A DNA stretch of 64,000 nt, taken from assembly GCA_035547755.1 (NCBI GenBank), contig DASZUG010000071.1, positions 40,036 through 104,035 of the forward strand, read 5' to 3'. Positions within the stretch are counted from its first letter, which is position 1. Every line of letters starts with the position of its first letter. The stretch comes from Mesorhizobium_L sp035547755. GTDB lineage: Bacteria; Pseudomonadota; Alphaproteobacteria; Rhizobiales; Rhizobiaceae. This document shows positions 41,943 to 51,329 of the stretch, piece after piece. The notes below the pieces were generated by a model. That model saw only the letters and a program-made list of their open reading frames with translations. It searched no databases and was not told the DNA's origin. Both the position numbers and the translations under genes were made by a program.

Positions 41943-42764
41943 ATGGCATCTGAAACCAAGACGCTGACGGTGCGGGACGTCAGCCTGACTTATCCAGGCT
42001 TGCGCAGCCAGGAAGCCGTCATCGCACTGAAAGGCGTCAATCTGACGATCGACGGCGGCGACTTCGTGGTTGCGCTCGGCGCATCGGGATGCGGCAAGAC
42101 GACCCTGCTCAACCTGCTTGCCGGTTTCCTTTCACCCACCGAGGGTAAAATCACACTTGGCGACAAGGTGGTTCAGGGGCCGGGTTCCGACCGTGGCGTG
42201 GTTTTCCAGAAACATGCGCTCCTGCCGTGGCTCAATGTCATCGAAAACACCGAGTTCGGCCTGAAACTGCAGCATGTGCCGAAGGCAAAGCGGCGGGAGC
42301 GCGCGGCACAAAATTTGGCGCTGGTCGGGCTGCAGGATTTCCACAAGCACATGATCTACCATCTGTCGGGCGGGATGCAGCAGCGCGTCGGCGTCGCCCG
42401 GGCGCTCACCTGCGATCCGGAAATGCTTTTGATGGACGAGCCGATGGCCGCGCTCGACGCGCTGACGCGCGAAACCATCCAGGAACTGCTCCTCAAGGTC
42501 TGGGAGCGGACCGGCAAGATGTTCTTCTTCATCACGCACAGCGTCGAAGAAGCCCTGTTCCTCGGCTCCCGCCTGATCGTCATGTCGCCACGCCCGGGGC
42601 GCATCACGCATACCTACGAACTCGATTTCAACCGGCGCTTCCTCAAGGACGGCAACGCCCGCGCGATCAAGTCGAGCGCCGAGTTCATCGAAATGCGCGA
42701 AACCATCCTCGGCATCATCTATGGCGACGAGCGCGCGGTCCACAAGGACGTGATCCATGCGTAA
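41943..42764 (+). CDS. tauB: Taurine ABC transporter ATP-binding protein TauB
   Basis: A 273-residue ABC ATPase with Walker A GASGCGKTT (residues 46-54), Q-loop VVFQKHALLPW, signature LSGGMQQRVGVARAL, Walker B LLMDEPMAALD and H-loop FFITHSVEEA. It energises sulfonate import with TauC. ATG 41943 gives the family N-terminus; the open frame upstream lies in the anomalous gap. GAGAGG ten bases upstream is a fair ribosome-binding site. It overlaps tauC by eight bases. Confidence 0.94.
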   Translation: MASETKTLTVRDVSLTYPGLRSQEAVIALKGVNLTIDGGDFVVALGASGCGKTTLLNLLAGFLSPTEGKITLGDKVVQGPGSDRGVVFQKHALLPWLNVIENTEFGLKLQHVPKAKRRERAAQNLALVGLQDFHKHMIYHLSGGMQQRVGVARALTCDPEMLLMDEPMAALDALTRETIQELLLKVWERTGKMFFFITHSVEEALFLGSRLIVMSPRPGRITHTYELDFNRRFLKDGNARAIKSSAEFIEMRETILGIIYGDERAVHKDVIHA

Positions 42765-43572
42765 GGCAAAAGCGGTTCGCCCCGGCAAGATCTACGGCGC
42801 GCCCGGCGACGGCTATTCCGGCCATATCAGCCTGATCACCGCGATCGTCCTGATCGGCGCATGGTTCCTGGTCACGGGGGAGGGCTGGGTCAAGCCGCTC
42901 TTCCTGCCGTCGCCCATCGCCGTCTACCATAAATTCATCGTCGCCATGACGGACGGCGTCGCCAATTCGACTCTCACCCAGCATACCGTCGCGAGCCTGA
43001 CGCGGGTCTTCGGCGCTTTCTTCCTGTCCTGCCTGACTGCCATCCCGATCGGCATCTGGATGGGGGTCAACCGGGTGGCGCGCGGCATTTTCGACCCGAT
43101 CATCGAATTCTACCGGCCGTTGCCGCCGCTCGCCTATTTGCCGCTGGTCATCATCTGGCTGGGAATCGGCGAGTTTCCGAAGATCTTCCTGATCTATCTC
43201 GCCATCTTCGCGCCGATGGCGATATCCGCCCGCGCCGGCGTGCGCTCGGTCTCGACGGAGCAGATCCATGCCGCCTACGCCATGGGCGGCACCCGGCGCC
43301 AGGTGATCTGGCATGTCATCATGAAAGCGGCGCTGCCGGAGATATTCACGGGCATGAGGATCGGCATCGGCGTCGGCTGGACGACGCTGGTGGCGGCCGA
43401 AATGGTCGCCGCCGAGCGCGGGCTCGGCTTCATGGTTCTCAATTCGGCGCAATTCCTCGCCAGCGACGCCGTCGTGATGGGCATCATCGTGATCGGCCTC
43501 TTCGCGTTCGGCTTCGACCTCATCATCCGCTATCTGGAGCGGATCATGATCCCTTGGAAAGGGAAGATCTGA
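42757..43572 (+). CDS. tauC: Taurine ABC transporter permease TauC
   Basis: A 271-residue inner-membrane permease with about six membrane segments. It has the cytoplasmic EAA-type loop IHAAYAMGGTRRQVIWHVI that contacts the ATPase, and ends in GFDLIIRYLERIMIPWKGK, typical of the nitrate/sulfonate/taurine (SsuC/TauC) group. It overlaps tauB by eight bases. No tauD dioxygenase follows, so the downstream fate of the substrate must be encoded elsewhere. Confidence 0.93.
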   Translation: MRKAKAVRPGKIYGAPGDGYSGHISLITAIVLIGAWFLVTGEGWVKPLFLPSPIAVYHKFIVAMTDGVANSTLTQHTVASLTRVFGAFFLSCLTAIPIGIWMGVNRVARGIFDPIIEFYRPLPPLAYLPLVIIWLGIGEFPKIFLIYLAIFAPMAISARAGVRSVSTEQIHAAYAMGGTRRQVIWHVIMKAALPEIFTGMRIGIGVGWTTLVAAEMVAAERGLGFMVLNSAQFLASDAVVMGIIVIGLFAFGFDLIIRYLERIMIPWKGKI

Positions 43573-43620
43573 GAGAAAAGTGTCGTGTGAGACCGGCAGA
43601 GCCGTGCCAGGATGGGGAGC

Positions 43621-43854
43621 TCAACTCCGGCGCGGTTTACCCCCACGCCGTCCCCGTTCGCTCCGGGCTTCCGCGGCGCATCGTTCCATGAAGACGGTTT
43701 TCGTCACGCCCTGTTTCAGTTTTCCGGTCGCCATGGCGGCATGATATTTTTCGGCGCAGGTCAGCCCGCTTTCCCTCGTGAAAGCCGGCGTTGTCACGGC
43801 GGCGGAACCGATCACGACCATGATCCCGACCAGCATCCATCGTATTGCCCCCAT
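43621..43854 (-). CDS. Small secreted single cysteine-pair repeat protein
   Basis: The 77-residue product has a signal peptide (MGAIRWMLVGIMVVIGSAAV) and one copy of a motif with two cysteines 25 residues apart (Cys33 in LTCAEKYHAAM, Cys59 in FMERCAAEA), ending in a basic tail. The same motif occurs three times in the protein at 44360-44989 and resembles the PsiF repeat. AAAGGGGA precedes ATG 43854; a GTG at 43902 is an unlikely alternative. The function is unknown. Confidence 0.75.
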   Translation of the reverse strand: MGAIRWMLVGIMVVIGSAAVTTPAFTRESGLTCAEKYHAAMATGKLKQGVTKTVFMERCAAEARSERGRRGGKPRRS

Positions 43855-43936
43855 TCCCGCGATTCCCCTTTGGCTTATGGTTCTTTTGACTTTGAATGCC
43901 ACCGGGCCGGGAAAGCCCGGTGGATTTTCGCTTGCG

Positions 43937-44356
43937 CTAGAGGCCGAGGCGACCGGCGAGGCCCGGAACGTCCTTGACGATCTCGTTGACCGTATCGGGT
44001 CCTGCCGCCGTCTTCGCCTGTTCGACGAGTTGCTGGCCAGCCTGCTCGATCTGGGCGACCGTCAGGCCGAGCCCCTTCAGCCTTTCCATGCCGTTGATAA
44101 GGGCTCCGGCCTTGTCGCCCAGCGCCGAGCCGAGCATGCCCATGAGCCCGCCGCCGGCGGGCTGGTTCATGACGTCGTAACGCTGCGCAAGGTCACGCGC
44201 ACCGGGCAGTTTGTCGAAAAGCGCATCGGCTTTGGTCCCCGCCGCCTCGTGGTCGAGGATCGACAGGATCGTCCCCACCGCATTTTCAGCGGTGGCGTTG
44301 TCGACGTTCAGCCGTGAAGCTACCGCCGACACGATCTCCTGGACATCCAGGCTCAT
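43937..44356 (-). CDS. DUF2267/DUF2780-like hypothetical protein
   Basis: The 139-residue helical product lacks a signal peptide. It has an N-terminal MSLDVQEIVSAVASRLNVD-type helix pair, a Gly/Met-rich middle (GGGLMGMLGSALGDKAG) and a C-terminal GLTVAQIEQAGQQLVEQAKTAAG followed by IVKDVPGLAGRL. It resembles the small DUF2267/DUF2780 families of unknown function. It begins three bases after the stop of the three-repeat cysteine protein on the same strand and is probably cotranscribed with it. Confidence 0.75.
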   Translation of the reverse strand: MSLDVQEIVSAVASRLNVDNATAENAVGTILSILDHEAAGTKADALFDKLPGARDLAQRYDVMNQPAGGGLMGMLGSALGDKAGALINGMERLKGLGLTVAQIEQAGQQLVEQAKTAAGPDTVNEIVKDVPGLAGRLGL

Positions 44357-44359
44357 CGG

Positions 44360-44989
44360 TCAGCCCTGCTGGCCCTTGAGACGCTTGTTGCAGGCGCTCC
44401 AGAACTGCGGCCATTTCTGACCGGCCTTGAGCTTGCCGGCGTCTTTCGCCTGGTGCCACTCGACACTGCATTCATGGATGCGCTTGCGGAAAGCAATCTG
44501 GCTCGCCGTCAACGGCTTGCCGTTCTTGTCGACGGTGGCCGCCTTGTAGTTCGACGATGACGCTGATTTCGGTTCGGGCGCGGGAGCGGATTCTTCGGCC
44601 GAGCCGCCGCCGGCCTTGCAGTCCGCCATGAACTGTTTGCGCGTCTTCCCCGCCAACGTGCCTCCCGCCTTGGCGCTCTTGTATTGCGCCGTGCAGGACG
44701 GAGCCTTCGTGGTCGATGCCTCCTTCGTCTCCTTCTTCATCTCGCTCTTCGGGGCGGCGGCGGTGCTGGCGGCGGCCGTGTCGCCCTTCATGCTGGCGCT
44801 GCAGGAAGAAAGGAATTGCGGCCACTTCTGGCCGTTGAGCGTACCGGCTGCCTTCGCCGCCTTGTATTTGGCGCTGCATTCCTTGGTGACGCTGCTTGCG
44901 GCGGCGTTCGCGGGAAGCATGGGGAGCGCCATGAAGGCTGCGCCGACAAGAGCCCCCAATCCGGCCAGCATCAGTTTCGAGACAGTCAT
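44360..44989 (-). CDS. Secreted protein with three PsiF-like cysteine-pair repeats
   Basis: The 209-residue product has a signal peptide (about residues 1-30, ending ANAA). Three repeats follow, each with two cysteines about 25 residues apart: Cys38/Cys63 (CSAKYKAAKAAGTLNGQKW), Cys99/Cys124 (CTAQYKSAKAGGTLAGK) and Cys174/Cys200 (CSVEWHQAKDAGKLKAGQKW). Ala/Lys/Ser-rich linkers join them. Each pair probably forms a disulfide. A GGAGGACACAAC site precedes the ATG. It heads a two-gene unit with the DUF2267-like gene. Confidence 0.82.
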   Translation of the reverse strand: MTVSKLMLAGLGALVGAAFMALPMLPANAAASSVTKECSAKYKAAKAAGTLNGQKWPQFLSSCSASMKGDTAAASTAAAPKSEMKKETKEASTTKAPSCTAQYKSAKAGGTLAGKTRKQFMADCKAGGGSAEESAPAPEPKSASSSNYKAATVDKNGKPLTASQIAFRKRIHECSVEWHQAKDAGKLKAGQKWPQFWSACNKRLKGQQG

Positions 44990-45425
44990 GTTGTGTCCTC
45001 CTTCGGAATGACCCTTCGCACCGGATTATCCGGCTTTTCTCAAAAGTTTCAAAGCAAATCGCAACGGCACCAATGATGCGCCTGCATCGGATGGTGATCC
45101 GCCGCGTGGCGAATGGTCAAATCCCAATTGCGGCTTAATTGCATCCGCCCGGCGCGCGGAAGAGAAAATTCATGTGGGCAATGCCGTCATCCGTTCAACG
45201 AAGCGTGATCGGATCGCGTTTTCGCTCTCGCCATCATCAGGTCCGACGATCGCTTCTCATATGAGGGGAAAAGCCCGATCAAGCTGGCTCGGGAAAGTTG
45301 TTGACGCAGCGTAAGTAACCTTAATGGTCGAGTCCGGAAACACGTTTCTTTCCCCATGGCTCACGCTTTTTTTGGCGCCGTCCCTCAATGCTTGCGACTC
45401 TGGCTCGGAGGAGGTAATCCTTTTC
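44990..45425. other. Intergenic region, no gene recognised
   Basis: This 436-bp stretch is less GC-rich than its surroundings and carries no ORF with coding character, RNA gene or clear repeat. It must hold the promoter of the minus-strand three-repeat protein gene. Confidence 0.5.
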
Positions 45426-45635
45426 TCAGCGCGATGCCTTGACAGAAGTTCTCTTCAATCTGGCCTGCCTGATAATCCTTCTCGCCTGTATAACTTCCAT
45501 CGGAATGGGGGAACCATGCTTTTCGAGCAAGTATAGCGCGTCATTTATTGTCTTGGACGCGCGCCAGAAATCATAATCTGTTATGCTTCTGTTGGCCGCC
45601 AGCTGGTTGGAAAGCCGGTTGATGTCGACCGCCAT
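45426..45635 (-). CDS. Small hypothetical protein
   Basis: A possible 69-residue basic protein (MAVDINRLSNQLAANRS, then DFWRASKTINDALYLLEKHG and a Lys/Arg-rich tail). GGAG lies six bases before ATG 45635; longer in-frame starts exist at 45647 and up to 45734. There is no signal peptide or recognised family. Base composition is lower in GC than neighbouring genes, so it may be recently acquired or not a gene. Confidence 0.45.
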   Translation of the reverse strand: MAVDINRLSNQLAANRSITDYDFWRASKTINDALYLLEKHGSPIPMEVIQARRIIRQARLKRTSVKASR

Positions 45636-45901
45636 GGCAATCTCCATGTTCAGTGCCCCACCGCGAGCCCCGAGAATCATCACCTCGTTCCATAGAAGCG
45701 TTCGAGGGCGGGGGATCAAGCCGCGCCAAAACACTTACCAACTTACGAATTCCGTTAAGGTTTACGATTCGTTAATGCGACGGAATCCGGCACGTGGAGG
45801 ATTCCATGGAAGGAGCGGAAACGCCATTTCGCTTTTAGGCTTATAAGGTCGGGCCGCTAGGACGGGCCGCGTTCGCGGCAGCGATCCGGGCCGCGAAACT
45901 T

Positions 45902-46558
45902 TCACGCAATGGCTTCTCGTCCTGTGAGCCATTTCCTGATGCGTTTGGCATCCTCGGAGCCGAATTCGTGACCCGAAGGCACCACGAAGGACTCCACATC
46001 CGCCCCGTGCTCCGCCAAGAGCGCAGCAAGCACGGGCGCGTAAGGGCCGTAGGTCTCGTCCCTGGCGCCGGCGATCACGAGAACCTTGCTGGCGTCGAGC
46101 CTCGTCGGCGGCACGTGGTCCAGGACCGGCATCGAGCGGAGAAGGGCCGCCCGGCGGACGAGGCCGGGATGAAGCAGCATGAGACTGCTTACGAGATTCC
46201 CGCCGTTTGAATAGCCGATAAAAACAACATCTTCCGCATCGAAATTTTCCGCGGCGGCCAGTTCCCTGACGAACACCGCGAAAGAGGCAGCTTCCCCGCG
46301 GATACTTTTCTGATCGAAGCGCGTCGGCGTGATTCGGGTGAACCAGCGCCGGCTGTCGTCCTGCATGATGCGGCCGCGCACGGCGATCAGCGTCGCGTCG
46401 GGCGAAACTTCGCGCGCGAGCGGCACGAGCGTCGTTTCATCGACGCCCGATCCGTGGAGCAGGATGAACGTCCTGCCCGCGGGCGAGCCGCGATGAAGGC
46501 GATACGCGAAGGAAAGCCCGGTCTTGAGCGCCTCATCGTGCCCGGATGCGGTGGTCAT
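45902..46558 (-). CDS. α/β-hydrolase (phospholipase/carboxylesterase family)
   Basis: The 218-residue product resembles the YpfH/carboxylesterase group. The oxyanion-hole region is TFILLHGSGVDETTL, the nucleophile elbow is GYSNG (FIGYSNGGNLVSSLML), and the catalytic acid and histidine are probably in VIAGARDETYGPYAP and VPSGHEFGSEDAKRI. There is no signal peptide, so it is cytoplasmic. The substrate is unknown. Confidence 0.9.
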   Translation of the reverse strand: MTTASGHDEALKTGLSFAYRLHRGSPAGRTFILLHGSGVDETTLVPLAREVSPDATLIAVRGRIMQDDSRRWFTRITPTRFDQKSIRGEAASFAVFVRELAAAENFDAEDVVFIGYSNGGNLVSSLMLLHPGLVRRAALLRSMPVLDHVPPTRLDASKVLVIAGARDETYGPYAPVLAALLAEHGADVESFVVPSGHEFGSEDAKRIRKWLTGREAIA

Positions 46559-46794
46559 CTCTTCCTTGCCCTTCCGGAATGGAGCGAAATTGGGTTTGAA
46601 CCTTCAGCCTGCGTTCAGGAAAGAGACTGTAGCCTCCTGTCATGAAAGTTGATCAAACCCGATCCTCTTTCACTCGTTGTGCCGCCGTACTCTTCGCGTT
46701 TTTCAGCATCCGGGCGTGAAGCGATTCGGGTGTGTCGCGGAAGTGCCATACAGGCGACGTAATATACTCAGGCATAGAAGCTTTTCTGACGATC

Positions 46795-47964
46795 ATGGCA
46801 ATCGAAAAGTCCGAACGCGATACACGCATCGACGTGCTGAGGGCGCTTGCCCTTCTCACGATCTATATCGACCACGTGCCGGGCACGCTGTTCGACCGGC
46901 TGACATACAAGAATTGGGGTTTCTCCGATGCCGCCGAGGCCTTCGTCCTGATCTCCGGCATCGCGATCGCTCTCGCCTATGGATCGAAGTTCAAGCCGGG
47001 CGGCAGACTGGTCTCGACGATCAAGATGCTGCGCCGCGCTGGCGTGCTCTATGCTTCGCATATCGTCATCACGGTTGCGACGCTCGGCATCTTCTGTGCC
47101 GCGGCCGTCTTCTGGCAGCGCCCCGATCTGCTCATGCAGATCAACATCGAACCGGTGGTCGACAAGACGCCGGAAGCCATCGTCGGGATATTCACGCTCG
47201 GCCACCAGCTCGGCTACAACAATATCCTTCCCGTCTATTCGGTGATCCTGGTCATAGCGCCGCTGTTCCTCTACCTCATGACGGTGAATATGAGGATGGC
47301 GCTCGTACTGTCGGGCGGCCTGTGGCTGATTTCCGGCCTCTTCACTATCGCGCCGCCGAATTATCCGCAGGCCGGCTACTGGTTCCTCAACCCGCTGTCC
47401 TGGCAGTTCCTGTTCGTCATCGGCATGGCGGCTATGCTGCACGTCAAGAGGGGCGGCTCGCTGCCGGTCAATCGGTGGCTCGTCGGCGCGGCCGCAGGTT
47501 ATGCTTTCCTCGCATTCATCGTGGTCCATAGCCCGCTTTGGGGCACGGTGACGTGGTTCGGCCTGCCGCCAGTCCTCGGCGGATTCGACAAGACGTTCCT
47601 GTCGCTGCCGCGCCTCCTGCATATCCTGTCGCTCGCCTATCTGATGGTCGCCGTTCCCGCGATTTCCAACTTCTTCAGGCTTTCGCCCGACCATCCGCTC
47701 GCCATCCTCGGCAAGCGTTCGCTGCCGGTCTTCATTACCGGCACGCTTGCCGCGATGGTGGCGCAGGTTTTGCGCAACGTGCATCCGACCAATCTAGGTT
47801 TCGACATCTGGCTGATCGTGACAGGCATCCTGTTGCAGTTCACGCTCGCCTATTATCTCGAATGGCTTTCCCGCATCGGCGCATCCGCGAAGAAGCCGTC
47901 GGGAGAGGCGCGAGGCAAGCAGCCGGTTTTCGCCCGCGGCCATGGCCAGACCGTGACGCCTTGA
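46795..47964 (+). CDS. opgC: OpgC-domain membrane protein
   Basis: The 389-residue polytopic protein starts with RDTRIDVLRALALLTIYIDHVPG, the N-terminal motif of OpgC, an acyltransferase-type membrane protein that succinylates osmoregulated periplasmic glucans. About ten membrane segments follow, including WGFSDAAEAFVLISGIAIALAYG and FLNPLSWQFLFVIGMAA. ATG 46795 has only a weak ribosome-binding site; upstream ATG 46732 would add 21 residues. The short gap after it (47965-48174) shows only a small CATGATGCA/TGCATCATG inverted repeat. Confidence 0.9.
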   Translation: MAIEKSERDTRIDVLRALALLTIYIDHVPGTLFDRLTYKNWGFSDAAEAFVLISGIAIALAYGSKFKPGGRLVSTIKMLRRAGVLYASHIVITVATLGIFCAAAVFWQRPDLLMQINIEPVVDKTPEAIVGIFTLGHQLGYNNILPVYSVILVIAPLFLYLMTVNMRMALVLSGGLWLISGLFTIAPPNYPQAGYWFLNPLSWQFLFVIGMAAMLHVKRGGSLPVNRWLVGAAAGYAFLAFIVVHSPLWGTVTWFGLPPVLGGFDKTFLSLPRLLHILSLAYLMVAVPAISNFFRLSPDHPLAILGKRSLPVFITGTLAAMVAQVLRNVHPTNLGFDIWLIVTGILLQFTLAYYLEWLSRIGASAKKPSGEARGKQPVFARGHGQTVTP

Positions 47965-48174
47965 AATCCGCGAGCATGATGCATGGCGTTCTGCATCATG
48001 CTCTCATCCGAGCTGCCGCCGGAACGGAACGCCGTTCCCGGCGTTGAAAGGTGCCGCCGCGCAGAGGGCGTCGGCGTGTGATCGCCGCGCTTGTCGCCGG
48101 GCGGGTGCCGAATTCCCCGAACACGACAACCTCCCAATCTCCTGCACGCGCCCGAAGTCGATCACGTCCGGCGG

Positions 48175-49434
48175 ATGGTGGATGAGGTGGCAGCAGTGCA
48201 GGCGGCAAGGCGGAATCTCCGGGCGCTTCTCAGCCTCAATTTCTTCATGGCCGACATGCAGGCCGGCATCGGCCCCTTCCTCGGCGTCTTCCTTCTCGCT
48301 CACCAATGGCAAAGCGGGCCGATCGGTTCGGTGATGACGATCGGCGGCATTGCCGGCATGCTGATGACGGCGCCCGCCGGCGCGATGATCGACGCCACAC
48401 CGCGCAAGCGGCTCTTCATCATCGTGCCCGGCATCTGCACCGTGCTCGCCTCGACGTTCATCCTTTATTCGCAGCATTTCTGGGTGGTGCTTTTCTCGCA
48501 GATGGCGACCGCAATCGCGGGAGCCGCGATCGGCCCCGCCGTCGCCGGCATGACGCTCGGCATCGTGCGGCAGGCGGGATTCACCCGGCAGAACGGCCGC
48601 AACCAGGCAGCAAACCACGCCGGAAACATGGTAGGGGCCGGTCTTTCCGGCTATCTCGGCTGGCAATTCGGCTTTGAGGCCGTCGTCCTTTTGGCGGCCG
48701 CGTTCGGCGTGCTTTCGATCCTTTCCGTATTGATGATCTCGCCCGATGCGATCGATGATGCCGCCGCGCGTGGCTTGAACGAAGAAGAGGGGGCAAAGGC
48801 GCATGCCAGCGGCCTCAGCGTTCTTGCCGAATGCAAGCCGCTTCTCGTTCTGGCGGCGTCGCTTGCCTGCTTTCACCTCGGCAACGGTGCGATGCTGCCG
48901 CTTTACGGCATGGCCGTCGTCAGCAAGGCGCATGCCGATCCCGCCGCCTTCGTGGCGCTGACCGTCGCGGTCGCGCAAGGCGTGATGATCGTCGCGTCTC
49001 TGGTTGCAACGCGCATGGCGGAAAGGGAAGGCTATTGGCTGGTGATGCTGATTTCCTTCCTTGCGCTGCCCGTGCGGGGACTGCTGGCGGCAAACCTCAT
49101 CCAATATTGGGGCGTATATCCCGTCCAGATGCTTGACGGCGTCGGGGCCGGGCTGCAAAGCGTTGCGGTGCCGGGGCTCGTCGCACGCATCCTGAACGGG
49201 ACCGGCCGTGTCAATATAGGGCAGGGCGCCGTAATGACCGTACAGGGGATCGGAGCTTCGCTCAGCCCGGCGATCGGAGGGTGGCTTGCCGAACTGCTTG
49301 GCTACGGGCCGGCCTTTCTGATCCTCGGCTCCTTCGCCATCGCGTCGGCGACGCTGTGGCTGTTCTTCGGCGGCGTCGTTCGTCCGGCCTGCGCCACGCC
49401 TTCGGGCGGTGAGGGAAGCGGAGCGCTTGCTTGA
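48175..49434 (+). CDS. MFS transporter
   Basis: A 12-helix major-facilitator protein of about 420 residues. The first membrane part is LRALLSLNFFMADMQAGIGPFLGVFLLAHQW, with the loop motif APAGAMIDATPRKRLFII between helices 2 and 3 resembling the MFS motif A. The second half begins near LLVLAASLACFHLGNGAML. The substrate is unknown. The start is uncertain: ATG 48175 is used here, while the frame is open from 48091. The stop overlaps the ArsB-like gene by four bases (TTGA), suggesting the two transporters are coexpressed. Confidence 0.88.
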   Translation: MVDEVAAVQAARRNLRALLSLNFFMADMQAGIGPFLGVFLLAHQWQSGPIGSVMTIGGIAGMLMTAPAGAMIDATPRKRLFIIVPGICTVLASTFILYSQHFWVVLFSQMATAIAGAAIGPAVAGMTLGIVRQAGFTRQNGRNQAANHAGNMVGAGLSGYLGWQFGFEAVVLLAAAFGVLSILSVLMISPDAIDDAAARGLNEEEGAKAHASGLSVLAECKPLLVLAASLACFHLGNGAMLPLYGMAVVSKAHADPAAFVALTVAVAQGVMIVASLVATRMAEREGYWLVMLISFLALPVRGLLAANLIQYWGVYPVQMLDGVGAGLQSVAVPGLVARILNGTGRVNIGQGAVMTVQGIGASLSPAIGGWLAELLGYGPAFLILGSFAIASATLWLFFGGVVRPACATPSGGEGSGALA

Positions 49435-50696
49435 ACTCCGATTTGTCCAATGTGATGGCTCTTGCAATCGCAGCTATCGCCACGGCTGGCGTGATTCTAA
49501 GGCCGCGCGGCTTGCCGGAAGCGATCTGGGCCGTCGCCGGCGCCATTCTGCTCGTGGTGTTCGGCCTGCTTCCGTGGCAGATGGCGCTTGCCGGCGTGCG
49601 GGCAGGCCTCGATGTCTACCTCTTCCTTCTCGGCATGATGCTCTTGTCGGAAGTGGCGCGCGAAACCGGCCTTTTCGATTGGTTAGCGGCGATCGCGGCC
49701 GCCCATGCGAAAGGGTCGGCGTCGCGCCTTTTCCTGTTGATCTATGCCGTCGGAACACTCGTCACCGTCTTCCTCTCGAACGACGCCACCGCCGTGGTCC
49801 TGACGCCGGCGGTCGCCGCTGCGGCGCGAAGCGCCAAGGTGAGGAACCCGCTGCCTTATCTCCTGATATGCGCCTTTGTCGCTAATGCGGCATCGTTCGT
49901 CCTGCCCATTTCCAATCCGGCCAATCTTGTCCTCTACGGCAAAAACATGCCGCCGCTTTTCGAATGGCTGCCGCTCTATCTCCTGCCTTCCGTGGTTGCC
50001 GTCGTCGCCACCTTCCTGCTGTTGCGGTGGACGCAGCGCGCGGAACTCGTCGGGGAGGTGGCGCGGAACGTGCCGCGCCCGCGCCTCTCCGTCGGTGGCC
50101 ACGCGGCGGGTCTGGGGATCGTCGCGACCGCGGTTCTGCTTCTCACGGTATCGGCGCTCGACATACCGCTCGGGCTTCCGACGGCGCTCGCCGGCATCCT
50201 GACCACGCTCCTCACGCTCCTGGTCGAGCGCGCTTCTCCGCTCAAGATCATTCGCGGCGTGTCATGGGGCGTGCTGCCGCTTGTCGCGGGGCTTTTCGTG
50301 CTTGTCCAGGCGCTCGACCATGCGGGCGTCATTTCCGCGCTGGCCGGGGAGATCGATCGCGCGGTGCGGCTTTGGCATGACGGCGCGGCCTTCGGCGCCG
50401 GCGTCGTCATAGCGTTCGCCTCCAACCTCATGAACAATTTGCCGGCGGGACTCGTGGCCGCGAACGCGATGCAATCGGCCCAAACCTTGCCCGAACTCTT
50501 CCGCCGCGCCGTTCTGATCGGCGTCGATGCAGGCCCGAACCTCTCTGTTACCGGCTCGCTGGCAACGATCCTCTGGCTTGCGGCTCTGAGGCGCGAGGGG
50601 ATCAAAGTCAGCGCCGGCGCCTTCCTCAAGACCGGCGTGATCGTTATGCCGCCGACGCTTCTGCTGGCGCTCGGCGCAGCCTGGCTGACGCGCTGA
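49431..50696 (+). CDS. ArsB/ArsB-like anion transporter
   Basis: The 421-residue hydrophobic protein belongs to the ion-transporter superfamily that includes arsenite pump ArsB. Features are LLSEVARETGLFDWLA, VTVFLSNDATAVVLTPAV, VLPISNPANLVLYG and SNLMNNLPAGLVAANAM, with the C-terminal GVDAGPNLSVTGSLATILWL. TTG 49431 is the proposed start because it overlaps the MFS stop and GGAAGCGGAG lies upstream; ATG 49455 is the alternative. No arsR, arsC or arsenic gene is adjacent, so arsenite specificity is unproven. Confidence 0.88.
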   Translation: MNSDLSNVMALAIAAIATAGVILRPRGLPEAIWAVAGAILLVVFGLLPWQMALAGVRAGLDVYLFLLGMMLLSEVARETGLFDWLAAIAAAHAKGSASRLFLLIYAVGTLVTVFLSNDATAVVLTPAVAAAARSAKVRNPLPYLLICAFVANAASFVLPISNPANLVLYGKNMPPLFEWLPLYLLPSVVAVVATFLLLRWTQRAELVGEVARNVPRPRLSVGGHAAGLGIVATAVLLLTVSALDIPLGLPTALAGILTTLLTLLVERASPLKIIRGVSWGVLPLVAGLFVLVQALDHAGVISALAGEIDRAVRLWHDGAAFGAGVVIAFASNLMNNLPAGLVAANAMQSAQTLPELFRRAVLIGVDAGPNLSVTGSLATILWLAALRREGIKVSAGAFLKTGVIVMPPTLLLALGAAWLTR

Positions 50697-50702
50697 TTCT
50701 CC

Positions 50703-51182
50703 TTATTTCCGCTTGATCGCGATGGAGCGGCCGGCGCGTTCCGGCACGGGCAAGGCGGCGTGTGCTTTTGCCATGGCTTCCACCCTCTCTTTCATGTCGG
50801 GCGGCAAGGGCGCTACTTTCGGGCCTGCCATGTCGACATGCAGAACAAGGTCTTCCGAAGTCGCGGCGAGCCAGCCATCGACGTGGCGAAGCTCCTGGAA
50901 ATATCGGATGCGCTTGTCGTCATGGTCGAGGATCTGGAGCGTCGCCTGGACGCGGTCGCCGAGATGCAACTCGCGCAGATAGCAGATGTGGACTTCCGCC
51001 GTGTAGGTGGTCAGCCGGCGTTCCTTCGCATAGTTGTGGCCTATGCCTATCAACTCGAAGGCCTCATCGGTGCAGCGGTCGAGCAGGACGTTGTAATAGG
51101 CCATGTTCATATGACCGTTATAGTCGATCCATTCCTTCTCGATCTCCATGATGCTGGAAACGAAAGGCGCGGGAAAAGACAT
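50703..51182 (-). CDS. Acyl-CoA thioesterase (hotdog fold)
   Basis: The 159-residue hotdog-fold protein contains the 4HBT-like start WIDYNGHMNMAYYNVLLDRCTDEAF followed by TYTAEVHICYLRELHLGD. This layout is like the thioesterases linked to carnitine or betaine metabolism in rhizobia. It probably hydrolyses a short acyl-CoA; the substrate is not visible. It is convergent with the ArsB-like gene, with only six bases between the stops. Confidence 0.9.
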   Translation of the reverse strand: MSFPAPFVSSIMEIEKEWIDYNGHMNMAYYNVLLDRCTDEAFELIGIGHNYAKERRLTTYTAEVHICYLRELHLGDRVQATLQILDHDDKRIRYFQELRHVDGWLAATSEDLVLHVDMAGPKVAPLPPDMKERVEAMAKAHAALPVPERAGRSIAIKRK

Positions 51183-51329
51183 GGAGAAAGTCCTCGCTGG
51201 TAGATGGATCGGGCGGGGCTGGACAATGGCGCTCTTTAGCGAAATACCCTTAATTCAGACATCGGCAAACCGAAACCGGTTTTCCGCCGATTACGATGCT
51301 GAAAACGACGGCTTTCCGCCGACGGAGGA

